From the NCBI GenBank assembly GCA_003216075.1, contig QCJK01000007.1:1-64000 (forward strand): a DNA stretch of 64,000 nt, written 5' to 3'. Within the stretch, counting starts at the first letter, position 1; each line of letters begins with the position of its first letter. Shown in pieces: positions 17,544 through 25,488 of the stretch. Position numbers and translations under genes: made by a program. The notes below the pieces were generated by a model. The model ran no database searches. It was given only the letters and a program-made list of their open reading frames with translations, and was not told where the DNA came from. Source of the stretch: Prochlorococcus sp. AG-409-B05 (GTDB taxonomy: Bacteria > Cyanobacteriota > Cyanobacteriia > PCC-6307 > Cyanobiaceae).

Positions 17544-17758
17544 TAGTCTCTACCATGAGCCGTTCTTAAATTACTCACAAAACAGAACTGAACTCCATCA
17601 TTATATGAGCCCAAGTTCTGAACAAGCTTGCTGGATGCGAATCTAGCTTGAGTAGAGGCATACAGAGCTTGAGTCTTAGGTGCGACTGTTCTTCTTGTTG
17701 AGGATGTTGATGCTTTCCTAGATGAAGGTACAGGCTTAGCTGCTGCAGTAGTAGTCAC
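17543..17758 (-). CDS. Small basic Ser/Thr/Ala-rich protein
   Basis: The 71-residue protein starts at a GTG. The first half is rich in Ala, Ser, Thr, Lys and Arg with no acidic residues, rather like a histone tail. The second half (YASTQARFASSKLVQNLGSY) looks folded. Its stop overlaps the ATG of the secreted protein at 17304 (TAATG). Function unknown. Confidence 0.5.
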   Translation of the reverse strand: MTTTAAAKPVPSSRKASTSSTRRTVAPKTQALYASTQARFASSKLVQNLGSYNDGVQFCFVSNLRTAHGRD

Positions 17759-18088
17759 TTGGAATATTTATGGCTATTAGCAGCCTACTTCCGTTGCAGG
17801 TAGCTCTTTGCTTATATGTACCTATTTATAAAAATATTAATCCATTCTTTTATTCTTAACTTTATGGAATTTAATAATGATGCGATTTCAATTTAATTAA
17901 TGAATCATAGATATATAAGGATTGCATTACAAACCTGTTAGTTATAAGAAGCTTTACTCGTTAGGAATTTTAATACAATGACATTACCTTCGAAGCAAGC
18001 CTAATGAAGGCTATCTACTCTTTTGACAAAATAATTCATAAAATAAAATACAAAATCCCTTAACCAGCTTCAAGTTTCTTCTAACCTC
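17759..18088. other. Intergenic stretch
   Basis: AT-rich with no recognisable gene, stem-loop or repeat. It probably contains the promoter of the gene pair at 17304-17758. Confidence 0.45.
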
Positions 18089-18247
18089 TTAAGATCTTAA
18101 ATGAAATAGTAACGGGTTTTCTTCTCCATCTTTAATTAAAGCCAAAAGTTGTTTACTCATTAAATTGTAAGTCAACTTCAAATACTCATATGCTTCAGAC
18201 TGATTTCTATTATTCCTGACTTCTTCAACATGATCATTCAGAGACAA
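18089..18247 (-). CDS. Possible 52-residue helical protein, TTG start
   Basis: The reading is strongly protein-like: LNDHVEEVRNNRNQSEAYEY followed by LKLTYNLMSKQLLALIKDGE. There is no ATG, and a TTG at 18247 is the only plausible start. The frame is closed by a TAA further upstream. A helical hypothetical protein is likely; the exact start is uncertain. Confidence 0.45.
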   Translation of the reverse strand: MSLNDHVEEVRNNRNQSEAYEYLKLTYNLMSKQLLALIKDGEENPLLFHLRS

Positions 18248-18349
18248 TAGAAAAAGAATTAAATAAAAAATCTTATTTTAATTAAAAACAACCACTTCAA
18301 GGAAGTAAAACTGTTTTAAAACAATTTCATCTAGTTATTTTTTTCATAT

Positions 18350-18658
18350 TTATTGAAAAGAATCCAAGCCTGCAATAAAAGGAAAAACTTGATCACTTCC
18401 CAAATCAGGATGTTCCTTAATATTAGTTCCAGCAATGGATTTTCCATTGCTTTGATTGTCCAAGGATGGGTCAATTAGTGAACTAAAAGATTGTTCTCCA
18501 TTCAACTCTAAAGATGATGAATCTTCTTCTATTGGAGTCCAACCCTTTACTAAAGCTTTCGTGCTAGCTGGTCCTATAAAAAGGATGCAACTTAAAGCCA
18601 TAGGAAAAACTACAATCCATGTAGCTCTAAATATCTTTCTTATCACTTGAAAAATCAT
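18350..18658 (-). CDS. Small secreted or anchored FPF-motif protein B
   Basis: The 102-residue protein has a hydrophobic N-terminal segment (TWIVVFPMALSCILFIGPAS) that may be a signal or anchor. A Ser/Glu/Asn-rich linker follows, and it ends in DLGSDQVFPFIAGLDSFQ. That terminal block matches the one in the protein at 17304-17543. Function unknown; both copies are on the minus strand within 1.4 kb. Confidence 0.6.
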   Translation of the reverse strand: MIFQVIRKIFRATWIVVFPMALSCILFIGPASTKALVKGWTPIEEDSSSLELNGEQSFSSLIDPSLDNQSNGKSIAGTNIKEHPDLGSDQVFPFIAGLDSFQ

Positions 18659-19128
18659 GAGTTTGGAGAAATAGCTAATGCAGGTTTTAGGATACCAACA
18701 TTTATTGTGACCTCAATATTTTACGCACTTCCTTCTCTTACTCCACATATCCACGGGCTTACTTTACCAATATATGGATTCAAGCTAAAAAATAACATTT
18801 GGATAAGCCACTACTCAATCCGCATTAAAAGAAAACCTTCATATCTACCCAAACGAGAACTATTAATCTAGTCAAAGAAAGATTTGATTGAAGAATTAGC
18901 AGAACAATAGTAATGAGTGGAGGAAACTCATATCAACAAACTGACTAAGTGTTTATCTCCTACTGCTCATTATTTAGATTAATTATATCCAAACCTAGGG
19001 AGACTAATTGAAGCTTATTAGAAAATAATTTAATAAATAATTATGCTTTTAAAAAATATTACTAAAGATGTTCAATGAGATCCTTGAATGAGGAAAGAAA
19101 CCTTTGCTCCTGATCACTTTGAAAAAGA
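18659..19128. other. Intergenic stretch
   Basis: No reliable gene. A 74-codon plus-strand ORF from a TTG at 18647 overlaps the start of the FPF protein and is judged spurious. Confidence 0.45.
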
Positions 19129-20124
19129 TTATTCACCAATGCGCTTAAGAGCAGTTCTGGAGGCATTAAGAATGGCCCCTTTAAGAGGAACAAATCCCAA
19201 TGAAGAAGCTTTATCTTGGTACTCATCGCTAAGAACAGTATTCAAAACCTCTTTAATAACTTTTGTTTTAGAGCCATTGCCTGTCTCATAAGTCAAAATC
19301 CAGGTCAGAGTTGCTACAGGGTAAGCGTCCTTTACTCTTGGATTAGGGTCGTTTCCCGCAAGATTTTGATCTAACTGAATGCCATTTAGAGCTACTGAAC
19401 CTGTTTTAGTGGTTGGCTTTAAAAATTGACCAAAATAGTTTTGAAGATATGCCGACTTTATTTCGCCTTTGATATATGACTGGTTTAGATAGCCAATCGC
19501 ACCAGGTGTATTGCGGATGATTCCAGCAACACCAGCATTTCCTTTCCCTCCCACGCCTGCTGGCCATTGAACAGACTTACCCTTACCTAATGTCCATTCG
19601 CTTGAAAAAGCTTCCATTGAATTAGTAAACGCTTTTGTCGTCCCCGAACCATCAGAACGATGCACCCATGTGATTTTGCCTACAGGACATCCCAACTCAC
19701 TCCAATCTTTGATTATTCCCATCGCCACGCGAACTGCTTGTTTTTGAGTAAGTCTTAGCTCACATTCTGAATTGTTATAACCAAAGGCAATCGTTCCACC
19801 AACAATAGGGATTTGAACTAATCCACGAGTTACTTTGGCAATATCTTTAGCTTCCATTGGGTCGTCAGAAGCAGCAAAATCCACTGTTTGATCAATGAAA
19901 GCCTTTCGTCCAGAGCCCGACCCAATTGCTTGATAATTGACCTTGGGACCTCCAGATTTGGCCAAATCAGAAAACCAACGGGTATAAACCTTGGCAGGGA
20001 AAGTGGCACCAGCAGCACTGATACTGATTCGACTAACTGTTGAATCAAAAGGACCACAAGCAATTAATGCCGCACCAATAGCAAAAACAGACGAAAAACG
20101 AAAAGCCTTCTTAGGAAAAGTCAT
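19129..20124 (-). CDS. pstS: Phosphate ABC transporter substrate-binding protein PstS
   Basis: The 331-residue protein has an N-terminal secretion signal (FRFSSVFAIGAALIACGPF). The PstS core is clear: ISAAGATFPAKVYTRW, AIGSGSGRKAFIDQTVDFAA, HRSDGSGTTKAFTN and GAIGYLNQSY. These loops bind phosphate in the periplasm for PstCAB, which is not in this window. The ATG at 20124 is chosen over the GTG just before it. A TATAAT-like -10 box is visible near 20200 on the minus strand. PstS genes are normally induced by phosphate starvation, but no clear Pho box was identified. Confidence 0.95.
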   Translation of the reverse strand: MTFPKKAFRFSSVFAIGAALIACGPFDSTVSRISISAAGATFPAKVYTRWFSDLAKSGGPKVNYQAIGSGSGRKAFIDQTVDFAASDDPMEAKDIAKVTRGLVQIPIVGGTIAFGYNNSECELRLTQKQAVRVAMGIIKDWSELGCPVGKITWVHRSDGSGTTKAFTNSMEAFSSEWTLGKGKSVQWPAGVGGKGNAGVAGIIRNTPGAIGYLNQSYIKGEIKSAYLQNYFGQFLKPTTKTGSVALNGIQLDQNLAGNDPNPRVKDAYPVATLTWILTYETGNGSKTKVIKEVLNTVLSDEYQDKASSLGFVPLKGAILNASRTALKRIGE

Positions 20125-20267
20125 CACAAGTCTATTTGGAGTCGACGCAATAATGAGAGACTATTCTCAATCACTCTCTATCAGGTTATGACTTTATAAA
20201 TTATAGCCCTGGATAGCAGAAACTTATTGATCAAACTGTTTAAATTAATTGGAGTGTCTTAATTTCA

Positions 20268-20516
20268 ATGATCCTTGTAAAAATCACCAATGCGACTGAG
20301 ATAGTGGCTTCTAAAACCCACAAGCTCTTTGCAAAGATAACTCCAGAAAAAATTGATGAAAATCTAGTAGAGGCAGAAGTAATCAAGCAAATGGGATCTG
20401 ACTTGGCTTCCTTTGGCTTAAAAGGTGAGATTTCAATTGTTAAGGGTATTGAAATAAAAGAAGACACCCTTTTAACTAAAAAAGGTTTTCTTGTAAAAAA
20501 AAGTCAGCAGTTTTAA
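20268..20516 (+). CDS. Hypothetical protein divergent from pstS
   Basis: The 82-residue soluble protein has a strand-helix-strand look (MILVKITNATEIVASKTHKL, DLASFGLKGEISIVKGIEI). It starts at an ATG 143 bases from pstS in the divergent direction. No family is recognised. The shared intergenic region could allow joint regulation with pstS. Confidence 0.55.
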   Translation: MILVKITNATEIVASKTHKLFAKITPEKIDENLVEAEVIKQMGSDLASFGLKGEISIVKGIEIKEDTLLTKKGFLVKKSQQF

Positions 20517-20699
20517 TTTGGTTCCTCTGAACCCTTATGGCATTCATCACTTTGGCTCTATCACGTATCACAACTAAAGCAAATAAAAACCCCTCTAATT
20601 TTGACGCGAGCAATTTGCCTTGTTTTTAAAGACCGAATGACCCCCATCACCCGGCCAAAGCAAGGCTAATGGCTGTCAAGGGCTTTGTCACTCCTAGAT

Positions 20700-20836
20700 A
20701 CACACTACTTATAGTGTTACTTATCCCTCATATAACTAATGCCACTACTTATAGGGGGTTGCATTAATACCTTGAGTCTCCTAGAAATAAGGCTCCCCAT
20801 CACCCAGGCCCGAAGCAATTGCAAGGGTCTTTTTTA
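20700..20836 (+). ncRNA. Candidate small RNA ending in an intrinsic terminator
   Basis: The stretch ends in GGCCCGAAGCAATTGCAAGG followed by GTC and six T, a typical terminator with no protein gene in front of it. TATAGT-like boxes occur in the repeat CACTACTTATAG near 20712 and 20760, about 100 and 60 bases upstream. The block CCCCATCACCC-GGCC-AAGCAA occurs twice (20642 and 20794). It does not match an RNA family I can name. Confidence 0.35.
20808..20836 (+). terminator. Intrinsic terminator without a preceding gene
   Basis: GCCC pairs with GGGT around the palindrome GCAATTGC, followed by six T. It has the form of a rho-independent terminator on the plus strand; the nearest plus-strand stop is 290 bases upstream. 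Confidence 0.6.
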
Positions 20837-21159
20837 TTGCCAAGGCAATTAGTGGTAAAAGTTAGGGAGGAAGCCCAGGCCACTACGTTGCCAAAATCAC
20901 CTTGATTGATACTTTTTTACACCACCTCAGCTAAAGTTTTCTAGACTTTAACAAGTCGTTGAAATACAACGAAGATCAAATTATCCACTAACGATTCATA
21001 AAATCGAATAAATAAAATCCTAACAAAGGAGTGAATAGAAATTAGTGAATTGAATGGCATATTTAGTTTCAGATATCAAAATCAATCCTTAACTGATTTC
21101 ATTACTATTACAACTATGACTAGCTTTTGGGCACTTTTGAGAATGAATCATTTAAGCAC

Positions 21160-21351
21160 CTATTCATTCCACTCACGATACCACTGACGATCATCCAACC
21201 ACCGAATCACAGGCCAATTAACAACTATAGAAATAATCAAAAAACCATAAACCGAAAGTCTTTCTGAACCAATGTAAAAGAGAAAAGTTGGTACTGCAGT
21301 CATTATTACTGCAGTCAGTAATGCTCTTCTAGGGGACATTTTAGTTCTCAT
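21160..21351 (-). CDS. Small two-helix membrane protein
   Basis: The 63-residue product has a basic N-terminus (RTKMSPRRALL), two hydrophobic segments (TAVIMTAVPTFLFYI and VYGFLIISIVVNWPVI) and a charged tail with RWLDDRQWYREW. The positive-inside pattern is good. Function unknown. Confidence 0.6.
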   Translation of the reverse strand: MRTKMSPRRALLTAVIMTAVPTFLFYIGSERLSVYGFLIISIVVNWPVIRWLDDRQWYREWNE

Positions 21352-22190
21352 AATTCAAAATAAGATGAAAAAGTTTTTTGACTGTTCAAATGAAGAGGAC
21401 TAATTCGACCTAAAACCCTAGGCCTCAAAGTTAAAGACTGGTTAGTCATCTATTTCTTAAAGTGCTTAAGAGGGGAATGGCATCTATATATTTATATACA
21501 GATCTAAGCCTATCTGCAATGTCAACTTACGTAATCAATACTATCGTTAATAACATGATATTCATTGGAAATAAAAAATCACCTCAAAAAGTGTTTAACA
21601 AAATCAATTGGACCTGTAATAGAATCGGATTAATGCTTAATTCATAGACAACTCCTCCATACACTCCTCACATAGTGGAGATGGGCAATCATCATTGGTC
21701 TAGCAGCTGCTATTGCATCTCACTTTCCAAAACCTTACAACGTAGTAGTTATTTCCTCCAATTTTGCTGCTTGTCGAGTCCTAAGGCCTTCAATATTGAA
21801 CTTTTCAAGAGCTAAAAATAGACTAAAAATCGGAGCTTAGTTTATAACGTACAACATTCATAAATGCTAATGAGGACATTCTTTTGGGTTATTAATCATA
21901 AATGAAGTCACGTTTTCTCAGCGTCGAGTATATAGCTAACCATCTCTTAATAAACAAGGCCTGATTGGAGCAGCATTATATTAAAGATAGCGATTAGAAG
22001 AGTTGATTATTTTAGTCTTATCTTCTAATGAGAGAGGAACCCATTTAAAGCAATATTTATTGCAAGATTCAAATGATATTAACAATTCTAAAAATTAGAA
22101 CTAAGAGTTTCAAGCCTAAATCTCTTGCCAAATTCAACTGTTGACACCTCTAACAATGTTTTAACGTGTCTACAGCTATATATTGATGAT
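21352..22190. other. Stretch without a reliable gene, one likely remnant
   Basis: On the plus strand, 21676-21840 reads as a protein-like fragment (WAIIIGLAAAIASHFPKPYN ... FAACRVLRPSILNFSR) with no start codon after the preceding TAG. It is probably the remnant of a small membrane protein. A 61-codon ORF at 21462-21647 has poor composition and is not accepted. Confidence 0.4.
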
Positions 22191-22388
22191 ATGGAGGAAT
22201 CCAATTTGGAAGAAGAATCCACTCCTAATGCACCATTAGATCCAGAAAAAAATGAGAGGAAAACCGTAGTCCAACTCTTTGGCATAGAGATGACAGCGCC
22301 TAAAGGAATGAAAAATCCAATAAGGCTAGTGATCACAATGATTACGCTTAACCTACTCCTTCTATTCTTACTAAGCAAAGCCTTCTGA
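22191..22388 (+). CDS. Small C-tail-anchored membrane protein
   Basis: From the ATG at 22191 the product is 65 residues: an acidic start (MEESNLEEESTPNAPLDPEK), a middle block (VVQLFGIEMTAPKGMKNPIR) and a terminal helix (LVITMITLNLLLLFLLSKAF). A TTG at 22125 in frame would add 22 residues. The C-terminal anchor is clear. No family is recognised. Confidence 0.5.
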   Translation: MEESNLEEESTPNAPLDPEKNERKTVVQLFGIEMTAPKGMKNPIRLVITMITLNLLLLFLLSKAF

Positions 22389-22711
22389 TATTCACGACTT
22401 ATAGCTAGTCCACAATGAAAAGATCCTATATCGACATGAGTTTTTCTTTATCCAAAAAATTCATAATTAATGTTTAACCTCTGAAGTTACTCTCAACAAG
22501 GTCGACTCAATAAAACTTATAACTCAACTTGATAGTACGTATTCACACTTTTGATCTACTTCTCTAGATCAAAAGAGTCATTCCTTATGAAATAAAATCA
22601 TAGAAAGAATCACGACTACAATAATCATGACTTAAACAATTACTTGATTTGACCAAAAGCCAATGGGACGCAATGCACCTCTCATGCCGCTTACACGTTT
22701 GACTCAGTCAA
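22389..22711. other. Intergenic stretch
   Basis: No gene, repeat or clear terminator seen. It separates two convergent genes. Confidence 0.45.
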
Positions 22712-23251
22712 TTACACGTCAACTATTGTTGCCTTAGGAGCTCTCCTCCTGGCACGTCTGGCAGGTCTGGCAGGGCTAGAAGTACCATCAGGTTCAACTT
22801 TTTTAGCTATACGACTAGAAGCTGAACTCTGAACAGAAGTTGCTTGTTTTGTGAGAGATTTTTGTGATCTAGAATTTTTTGCTGTTGCTTTTTTAACTGC
22901 AGGAGCTTTTTCTGTTGTTTTAGCTCGACGTTTATTAGTAGAAGCATTCTTAACAGCTGTACTCTTACGTGTGCGATGAGAAAGTACAAGTGCCCACTCT
23001 TCTGCGCTGATGCTTGCTGGCTTGCTGCCATGAACCTCAGAAACCTTCGCAGCCTTTTCAATATCCTTAATTAAATTCTTCCAAGATGTTGCATATCGCT
23101 TATCAGATTGAGATTTGGCACCACTCTCCACGAGGGTCTCAACAACACCTTGAGCAGTTACTTTTTTACGACGACGATTGAAGATTTCCTTTTGTAGCTG
23201 AGCAATCATGGCATCAGCCTTTGCGCTCAAGTTGATGGTTATCTGAGCCAT
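22712..23251 (-). CDS. Histone H1-like DNA-binding protein, copy 2
   Basis: The 179-residue paralogue of the protein at 7454 shares a nearly identical first 95 residues (SAKADAMIAQLQKEIFNRRR, KVTAQGVVETLVESGAKSQS, EEWALVLSHRTRKS). Its tail is longer and less regular but still basic, ending PARPARRARRRAPKATIV. The conserved globular domain with a diverging tail is what linker-histone-like paralogues show. It probably binds DNA. It has no strong terminator like copy 1. Confidence 0.75.
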   Translation of the reverse strand: MAQITINLSAKADAMIAQLQKEIFNRRRKKVTAQGVVETLVESGAKSQSDKRYATSWKNLIKDIEKAAKVSEVHGSKPASISAEEWALVLSHRTRKSTAVKNASTNKRRAKTTEKAPAVKKATAKNSRSQKSLTKQATSVQSSASSRIAKKVEPDGTSSPARPARRARRRAPKATIVDV

Positions 23252-23498
23252 TTAATTTTGATTATCTACCCTTTAACATCTAGCACATCGTGGCATACCA
23301 GTGAATCACGTCTTTAAATCAACAATGGCAATACGTTAAACGCTAGCAAACTTTAAAGTGCAATCGACAAAGACAGAAATTCGTCTCGCAGTAGAATTTA
23401 TTCAACTTCGCTTAGTGCAACTTATATGGTTTATCTCTTGTAATTCGTAAAAGAGGAGTGATCAGCATGTCTGAACGGAAGGTCTGAAGAGAACATGT

Positions 23499-23639
23499 GT
23501 GATTCACAACCCTTACACCTACGCACCAGTGTGGTTATTTCCGGAAGATTTTTTTAATTTCCAGCTAGAAACCAACATTCACTTGCTTAACAAAAAGCTT
23601 ATCTCCTCTGCTTATGCTGTTAGCCATCTAAATAGCTAA
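23499..23639 (+). CDS. Possible 46-residue protein, GTG start
   Basis: A GTG at 23499, preceded by an AAGAGAA ribosome-binding-like stretch, opens a protein-like ORF (IHNPYTYAPVWLFPEDFFNF, QLETNIHLLNKKLISSAY). It is divergent from histone-like copy 2, 247 bases away. Aromatic and Pro-rich; no family is known. Confidence 0.4.
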   Translation: MIHNPYTYAPVWLFPEDFFNFQLETNIHLLNKKLISSAYAVSHLNS

Positions 23640-23812
23640 ACAAGAACACTCTTAAATGCATTTTCGATTTCATGGCATTGAATAGACGATAAATCCAAGT
23701 GAAGGACTATAGAATAAGATCTATTCAGCAAACCCCTCTAGCCAATAAAAACGGAAGTCAGTCCATTAAATCGTTGATTATTTCTCTACGATAATCGCTA
23801 AAATCAATTGCA

Positions 23813-24088
23813 ATGACTAGATACCACTGCCCTTATTGTCCAAATAAACTACAGCTACATAAAAAACGTTCTGATGGGGTAATGATCTGTGTTCAATGTG
23901 GTGACCCTTTGGCCAAGGTCCCCTTAATTAAACCAACCCAGATATTTGCTGTAATAGCTGTTGCTTCATTCTTAGCACCATTACTATTTGGGGTTCTTAC
24001 ATCCATAAAAGAGATAAATAGACCTCAACTAAATAAGTCTATATCTCCTATGGCACATCAAGAAAAACAAAAAAAGGCTATAAGCTAG
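23813..24088 (+). CDS. Zinc-ribbon membrane protein
   Basis: The 91-residue protein starts with a zinc ribbon made of two CxxC pairs (YHCPYCPNK at residues 4-12 and MICVQCGD near 25-32). One membrane helix follows (IFAVIAVASFLAPLLFGVL), then a basic tail. The ribbon is cytoplasmic by the positive-inside rule. Partner unknown. It ends back-to-back with the gene at 24089 on the other strand, with no spacer. Confidence 0.7.
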   Translation: MTRYHCPYCPNKLQLHKKRSDGVMICVQCGDPLAKVPLIKPTQIFAVIAVASFLAPLLFGVLTSIKEINRPQLNKSISPMAHQEKQKKAIS

Positions 24089-24220
24089 TCACTCTTTTCC
24101 TAGATCTTGCACGTTTTTATTCTTGCCTCGCGTACCAAAACCAGCAACGGCAACCGCTAACCAAAGAAAACTAGCTGCAAAAAGTACAAGCAATGTGATT
24201 CCAACTCGTGTTGAAGACAC
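24089..24220 (-). CDS. Small one-helix membrane protein (43 aa, GTG start)
   Basis: A GTG at 24220 opens MSSTRVG followed by a long hydrophobic helix (ITLLVLFAASFLWLAVAVAG) and a charged tail (RGKNKNVQDLGKE). The membrane profile is far better than that of the plus-strand ORF overlapping it. It stops exactly at the base after the zinc-ribbon gene's end. Confidence 0.6.
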   Translation of the reverse strand: MSSTRVGITLLVLFAASFLWLAVAVAGFGTRGKNKNVQDLGKE

Positions 24221-24380
24221 CTCAGTAAAGACAAAAGATAACACCGCTCAAAATCCCTATATAATAATCAATAAAAAGTCAATCATTATCAAAAAGAAAT
24301 TCGCTTGAATTCACTCTAAAAAAAATACATACATCTACTAAATGTGCAATTCCAAGGGATTTAACATATTATTTAATCTT

Positions 24381-24630
24381 ATGGATCCTATATCAGAGAA
24401 TGAAAAACATTGCCGCGATGATGCCTTACACAAATACGAGGATAAGCAAAAGGGTTTTGGTCTTCAATGATGATAATGGCGTATTGCAAATTCAAATCTC
24501 TACTGACAGAAAAAGGAGTAAAAGAGTTGCTAAAAACGACAGAGAAAAAGATAAAGATAAAGATAAAGATAAAGATAAAATATTCAACATGAAATTAAGC
24601 GAGGAGATTTCGAATAGTACTCAAGATTAA
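24381..24630 (+). pseudogene. Hydrophilic small gene in two frames
   Basis: An ATG at 24381 gives MDPISENEKHCRDDALHKYE and DKQKGFGLQ, then a double stop at 24468. A second frame (open from 24400) carries on with NDDNGVLQIQISTDRKRSKR, a run of Lys-Asp repeats, and a tail to 24630. The N-terminal piece is more natural in the first frame, the rest in the second, which points to a frameshift around 24460. The Lys-Asp run is encoded by a GATAAA tandem repeat. Confidence 0.45.
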
Positions 24631-24758
24631 TGGAGAAAAGCACTTCAAAGTCTAATTTGAAAAATTCAAAAGCTTATGACCTCAAAGTTGGTAGAGATAT
24701 AAAAGTTGATTGAAGTAGAGATCCTACAGAAGATTCAGATCTTGGTTTCTTTGTATAG
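24630..24758 (+). pseudogene. Small gene interrupted by one in-frame TGA
   Basis: The ATG at 24630 overlaps the stop of the preceding frame (TAATG). It encodes MEKSTSKSNLKNSKAYDLKV, GRDIKVD, a TGA at 24711-24713, then SRDPTEDSDLGFFV and TAG at 24756. Both sides of the TGA are protein-like, and a Trp codon there would be a single-base change. Probably a nonsense mutation. Confidence 0.4.
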
Positions 24759-24919
24759 TTTTTATAGTAATAAAAAAACCTTGTAAAGGATTTATATCGT
24801 AGGAACTATTCACTCAAACATTTCCTTGTAGATATTTTAAAATACATAATTTTAATTAATAAAAAACAAATTTCATCCGTCAAGTTAATCCTCCATTATC
24901 ACATTATCAAAACTATCTT

Positions 24920-25300
24920 TTAGTGCTTAAAAGATAGTTTCCTAGGAACACCCTTGAATACAAGGAGAATTCGCCTTGCAACAAGCAAAAAAGGGAAGAA
25001 GAAATCAGTTCGTTTTTTCGAAGAAAAAATGCTTGAAAGTGCTTTTAATAATGGTCCAGAAGGTTGTCTTATATGAGAACAAATCCAGTTGATAGCATTT
25101 GAGCCCTGCAACATTTCATCATCCTTAATCAAAATAGCTCCGTAAACATCCATGTCATACCAGGAGGGTATTTCAGCAGGGTTGTCTCGTGCATTCTTGA
25201 TCTGGATATTGGGTAAATTACTCTTTAATTCGAGTAATTCCGCGAATTGATTACAGAATGGGCACTGCCCATCGTAAATAAAAACAAGCTTGTTATACAT
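24920..25300 (-). CDS. DCC-family thiol-disulfide oxidoreductase (DUF393)
   Basis: The 126-residue protein begins with the family signature YNKLVFIYDGQCPFCNQFAE, where CPFC is the redox-active CxxC. It continues with NIQIKNARDN and GSNAINWICSH, as expected for DUF393/DCC proteins with a thioredoxin-like fold. The partner and substrate are unknown. Confidence 0.85.
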   Translation of the reverse strand: MYNKLVFIYDGQCPFCNQFAELLELKSNLPNIQIKNARDNPAEIPSWYDMDVYGAILIKDDEMLQGSNAINWICSHIRQPSGPLLKALSSIFSSKKRTDFFFPFLLVARRILLVFKGVPRKLSFKH

Positions 25301-25347
25301 CTCAAGAAGATTTGAATGATTCGATTTTACTAACTTCTTTTTCGAGA

Positions 25348-25488
25348 TTATTCGAAGGTTTCAAGATAGTAATCAATAGAACCACTCTGAGCATTTTCCC
25401 ATAAATCTGGAAAATATCGAATTACAAATTCAATTGCCCTTACGAAACCTGGCCAAAAGAGACTCAAAAAAAACAAAACCTGAAACAA
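25348..25488 (-). CDS. Possible 46-residue protein, TTG start
   Basis: A TTG at 25488 with AAGG six bases upstream opens a reading with a hydrophobic start (FQVLFFLSLFWPGFV) and a natural C-terminus (YFPDLWENAQSGSIDYYLET). It lies 47 bases upstream of the DCC gene on the same strand. It overlaps the first bases of the decayed plus-strand gene at 25486. Confidence 0.4.
   Translation of the reverse strand: MFQVLFFLSLFWPGFVRAIEFVIRYFPDLWENAQSGSIDYYLETFE

Larger units (their letters stand above)
20517..21159. other. Intergenic stretch with a possible small RNA
   Basis: No protein gene is supported. It contains two related GC-richer blocks (around 20638 and 20792), a 12-base repeat CACTACTTATAG near 20702 and 20751, and an intrinsic terminator at 20808-20836. 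See the ncRNA candidate. Confidence 0.5.

Noticed and set aside
18647-18871. 74-codon plus-strand ORF from a TTG
   Set aside because: It overlaps the start of the FPF protein, lacks a ribosome-binding site and has poor composition.
21462-21647. 61-codon plus-strand ORF
   Set aside because: No family, odd composition, no ribosome-binding site; treated as chance.
21660-21685. Sequence close to the Yfr1 core (ACTCCTCACA)
   Set aside because: The conserved 11-base core is imperfect, and the flanking hairpins of Yfr1 are missing. The stretch runs into a protein-like remnant.
24123-24308. Plus-strand ORF rich in Lys and Thr
   Set aside because: It is a shadow of the well-formed membrane protein on the minus strand at 24089-24220.
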